Source: Legionella genomosp. 1 (lineage in GTDB: Bacteria; Pseudomonadota; Gammaproteobacteria; Legionellales; Legionellaceae). Taken from it: a DNA stretch of 15,734 bases. A program made the translations under genes and the position numbers. The stretch covers positions 1-15,734 of the forward strand of contig CAMDBQ010000013.1 of the NCBI GenBank assembly GCA_945889365.1, in the 5' to 3' direction. The notes under the pieces were generated by a model. That model was not told the DNA's origin, searched no databases, and saw only the letters and a program-made list of their open reading frames with translations. Each line of letters begins with the position of its first letter. The stretch's first letter is position 1. Positions 12,916-15,734 of this stretch are shown here, piece by piece.

Positions 12916-15602
12916 TCAGTCAACAGCGATTCTCCACTCACTTGCAACACATCCGATGCCAACGATACTTTTTCTGTAATGAGCTGGTCAATTTTTTCCT
13001 CAATAGTCCCCTTGCATATCATTTTATGCACCAGGACATTACGCTTTTGCCCAATACGGAAAGCGCGATCCGTGGCTTGATTTTCAACGGCAGGATTCCA
13101 CCACCGGTCAAAATGAATCACGTGGCTCGCGGCGGTTAAATTAAGTCCTGTGCCCCCCGCTTTCAGGGACAACACAAAAAACGGCGGGCCCTGTTCATCT
13201 TGAAATTGATCAACCCGTTGTTTGCGTTTTGCTATAGGTGTTCCCCCGTGCAATACCAGACCCGATGCGCCAAACCGTTGTTCCAAAAAGGCTGCAATCG
13301 GTACCGTCATTTCTCGGTATTGGGTGAAAATCAACACCTTTTCTTGCCTTGTCGCAATTTCATCACATAAATAAGCCAGGCGCTCAAACTTCCCGCTTCT
13401 GCTTTCATGATAATCTTTATCCCCCAGCAATTGCCCCGGATGATTACAGATTTGTTTAAAGCGCGTTAAATAAGCCAACACCAAGCCTTTACGCTGAATC
13501 CCCTCTTGCGTGGATTCCAATGCACGTGTCATATCATGGACGGCCTGCGTATAAAGCTTAAGCTGTTCTTTAGTTAAGGAACACCATGCCTTCATTTCAG
13601 TTTTATCCGGCAAATCGGAAATAATCGACTTGTCTGTTTTTAATCGACGCAAGAGATAGGGTTGCACCAATTGACGTAATGGCGCATAGGATGCTTTTTC
13701 ATTACGTTCAATCGACTTGATAAATTGTTTAAAACGGGTGCTTGTCCCTAATAGTCCAGGGCAAATAAAATCATATAAAGACCATAAGTCCCCCAAGCGA
13801 TTTTCGATTGGTGTCCCCGTTAATGCTATTTTGGCATGCCCTTTTAAAGTCTTCGTCAACCTGGTTTGTTCTGATGCAGGATTTTTAATCGCCTGCGCTT
13901 CATCCAGGATGACCAAATGCCAACACGTTTCTATTAACCAGGGTTGTCGCTGTAACATGCCATAGGTGGTTACCACCAAATCCCACCCACCTAACGTGTA
14001 CGCAGCATTTGCAGCAATGCCTTCCAGATCACCACGATTCACTTCCGAGCTATGGAGAAATAGAGCATTTAGTGAAGGTGCGAAGCGTTGAATTTCTGAT
14101 TTCCAATTGCCTAGCAGAGATGCGGGCAAAACAAGCAGGCTTGGTTTATTCAGATTCTTTTTCTTTTGAATCAGCAGCAGCGCGATCACTTGAATCGTTT
14201 TCCCAAGACCCATGTCATCCGCAAGGCATGCGCCTAAACCTAATTCAGTTAATAAATCCAGCCAGTTCACACCCACTGCCTGATAAGGTCTTAGCGTCGC
14301 TTTCAATTCAGAACCCATCTGTTTTGTTTGAATGGTTTCAGGATGTCGAATGTTTTCCAACACGACACGTAATTCAGCGCATGCCTCGATTGATGACCAC
14401 TCATGCAGCGCCTCCGAGGACTCTGTATCCGTCAAATCACGACTAACACCGGCTAATAACCGCATTCCTTCAATAAAGGACAGCCCATCCCCTGCTTTCT
14501 TCTGTACGGCTTGCCAATGGTCCAATGCCTGCTGCAATTTTTCCCGATCAATTTCAACATATTGACCGCGCAGCATGATCAAGCCGGTTTCGGAGTTATA
14601 AATGGCATCCAGTTCCTCACGGCTCAGCGGCTCGCCATCGATTGCAATCGTTACATCAAAATTTAATAACGAGGCAGCCGATAAAAACGTATTCTTTTTC
14701 CCGCCAATGTTGACTTGCACCCGCGGTTTTAAACGCTTCTGCCACCAATTGGGGCATTTCACAACCAGGCCTGCGGCTTCCAGTTGCGGAATGGATTGAA
14801 GCAATTGATACGCTTCTCCAGGCGTCCAGGCCATGGGGTGATAAATATCATGACTATCCAGCACATCACGAACCCAATCGCAATGCAGAGCCGCTTCATG
14901 AATAGGTTTCAACAGGTTATACAACGCCAGTTTATTCGTATTACCTGCGTATTCCTGCAAGGCGTGGCGAAGCGGTTTGTGTTGCACTTCGCGCGAAGCG
15001 GTGAGACTGGCAGCATACGTCGCAATAAAGGCAAATGGATAATCTTGATCTTGCTTATTCTCAGCCAAATGAAAACACACCCGCCCTACCTGTTGCCATG
15101 CAGGCAGGTGGTTTTTTAGGAATCCTGCAACGCCGTCTGGCTGGACAGCAATCTGCTCACGACACCAGCCATCAAACGATGACCACATTGATGCTAATAT
15201 AGCGGTTGTCGCATATTCACTGCCTGGTACCGGTGGTATTTTTAAAAGCCATTCTTGAAGCAGCGTTTCATTTGGTGGAGCAATAGTGTCGATCGTTTGA
15301 TGTGCATTAGATGCATGATGGCAAAGTTGGTCGACATACATGGCGATATAATTTCGCCAGTATTTCATCGACAGAGACCACGTGTCATCCATTTTTGAAG
15401 TCAACAATTGCAGCAAGCCCTGTTCCTGAGATTGCAAAAAAGCCTGGACAACAGGTGTCTGATGAACATCTGCTTGTGTGTTCTCGACGTCCAGGTGCGA
15501 GGCAATATGCAACGATCCGGATGGTGCCAGGATTAACCTGGCAATTGATTTGATTTCATCTGCCACAATGTACAACTGTATTAAAACCGTATGAAGACGC
15601 AC
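12840..15602 (-). CDS. SNF2-family helicase with DUF3670-type N-terminal region
   Basis: This is a DNA-translocating ATPase of the bacterial SWI2/SNF2 (HepA-like) group, 920 residues. Residues about 300-430 match the SNF2-associated region that precedes the motor (FDVTIAIDGEPLSREEL, FIEGMRLLAG). Motor motifs are intact: LADDMGLGKT 460-469, DEAQ 567-570, LTGTPIENRLGDLWSLYDF from 594, LIFTQYREM near 757-765, GGTGLNL 816-822 and QATDRAFRIGQ 842-852. The first 300 residues are helical and not assigned. The predicted start is GTG at 15602, without a ribosome site; a TATACT at 15608-15603 on this strand touches it, so if that is the promoter the true start lies further in, for example the GTG at 15566. 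The stop overlaps a broken SWIM start, evidence of an old SNF2-SWIM operon. Confidence 0.93.
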   Translation of the reverse strand: MRLHTVLIQLYIVADEIKSIARLILAPSGSLHIASHLDVENTQADVHQTPVVQAFLQSQEQGLLQLLTSKMDDTWSLSMKYWRNYIAMYVDQLCHHASNAHQTIDTIAPPNETLLQEWLLKIPPVPGSEYATTAILASMWSSFDGWCREQIAVQPDGVAGFLKNHLPAWQQVGRVCFHLAENKQDQDYPFAFIATYAASLTASREVQHKPLRHALQEYAGNTNKLALYNLLKPIHEAALHCDWVRDVLDSHDIYHPMAWTPGEAYQLLQSIPQLEAAGLVVKCPNWWQKRLKPRVQVNIGGKKNTFLSAASLLNFDVTIAIDGEPLSREELDAIYNSETGLIMLRGQYVEIDREKLQQALDHWQAVQKKAGDGLSFIEGMRLLAGVSRDLTDTESSEALHEWSSIEACAELRVVLENIRHPETIQTKQMGSELKATLRPYQAVGVNWLDLLTELGLGACLADDMGLGKTIQVIALLLIQKKKNLNKPSLLVLPASLLGNWKSEIQRFAPSLNALFLHSSEVNRGDLEGIAANAAYTLGGWDLVVTTYGMLQRQPWLIETCWHLVILDEAQAIKNPASEQTRLTKTLKGHAKIALTGTPIENRLGDLWSLYDFICPGLLGTSTRFKQFIKSIERNEKASYAPLRQLVQPYLLRRLKTDKSIISDLPDKTEMKAWCSLTKEQLKLYTQAVHDMTRALESTQEGIQRKGLVLAYLTRFKQICNHPGQLLGDKDYHESRSGKFERLAYLCDEIATRQEKVLIFTQYREMTVPIAAFLEQRFGASGLVLHGGTPIAKRKQRVDQFQDEQGPPFFVLSLKAGGTGLNLTAASHVIHFDRWWNPAVENQATDRAFRIGQKRNVLVHKMICKGTIEEKIDQLITEKVSLASDVLQVSGESLLTEMNDKQLLDLVRLDMNQMMNEEISA

Positions 15603-15615
15603 AGTATAGCAAAGT

Positions 15616-15652
15616 AATCATGCTTTAACGACTGGGTCGCCCAGTCATGATT
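15616..15652. promoter_or_regulatory. Inverted repeat upstream of the SNF2 gene
   Basis: GACTGGG (15630-15636) and CCCAGTC (15640-15646) are perfect inverse partners around TCG. Outer arms AATCAT (15616-15621) and ATGATT (15647-15652) extend the pairing with an 8-base bulge on one side. No T-run follows in either direction, so it is not an intrinsic terminator; an operator for the helicase operon is possible. It overlaps the end of the open frame running off the right edge. Confidence 0.4.
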
Positions 15653-15734
15653 TCATTTGACCGTGAGCCGTCACCACGAACCCCTTGATTTTTCAAATCA
15701 ATTACCTCAAGATGAACCAGGAATAGCACCCCCA
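15625..15734 (-). CDS. Possible 3' end of an unidentified upstream gene, cut by the window edge
   Basis: One minus-strand frame stays open from the edge to a TAA at 15627-15625, giving GVLFLVHLEVIDLKNQGVRG then DGSRSNEIMTGRPSR. The composition is protein-like, but 35 open codons can occur by chance and no family is recognised. If real, it ends 22 bp before the SNF2 start and could share its transcript. Confidence 0.3.
   Translation of the reverse strand, partial: GVLFLVHLEVIDLKNQGVRGDGSRSNEIMTGRPSR

Noticed and set aside
14009..14446. A 145-codon plus-strand frame opposite the SNF2 gene.
   Set aside because: It is an antisense shadow of a highly conserved helicase region, with no ribosome site and no protein family features.
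15685..15701. TTGATTT/AAATCAA inverted repeat near the right edge.
   Set aside because: A 7-bp AT-rich palindrome lying within an open frame; too weak to support a regulatory or terminator call.

Overview
The window looks like part of a gammaproteobacterial chromosome of moderate, slightly AT-leaning composition. The argS gene followed by an FtsN/SPOR-type start, and the style of the mechanosensitive channel, RecG and metal transporter proteins, would fit a member of the Legionellales or a related group. That placement is an inference from gene content only. No rRNA, tRNA or CRISPR array was seen.

Left part (1-8884), ordinary chromosomal genes. On the minus strand argS ends in a TGATG overlap with the first codons of a protein that resembles the basic N-terminus of FtsN-like division proteins. 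Divergently, on the plus strand, come a large MscS-type channel, a 75-residue phage-CI-like helix-turn-helix protein, recG, a cation diffusion facilitator with an extra C-terminal domain, and a ZIP-family metal permease 12 bp behind it. The recG/CDF spacer holds a dense group of DnaA-box-like 9-mers, GATC sites and AT-rich tracts.

Middle (8885-10234), an accessory stretch. A 640-bp element is bounded by perfect 67-bp inverted repeats. Just inside its right end lies the C-terminal two thirds of a four-helix-bundle (S23/IVP family) protein, truncated at its 5' side and carrying an in-frame TAA. The layout recalls the intervening sequences found in some 23S rRNA genes, but here it sits between protein genes. 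A small predicted membrane protein of unknown function, with its own good promoter, follows.

Right part (10235-15602), minus strand. A SNF2-family helicase with its DUF3670-type N-terminal region was evidently once coupled, by an ATGA overlap, to a SWIM zinc-finger protein that has an XRE-like C-terminal domain. The pair is now separated by a DUF4143-type AAA ATPase with a C-terminal nuclease-like motif. The insert is flanked by a 143-bp direct duplication of the SNF2-end/SWIM-start junction (137/143 identical), leaving an SNF2 tail remnant in front of SWIM and a truncated SWIM start behind SNF2. An open reading frame without recognised identity runs off the right edge upstream of SNF2.

The most interesting points are the S23-bearing inverted-repeat element, the ATPase insertion with its long duplication, and the oriC-like spacer.
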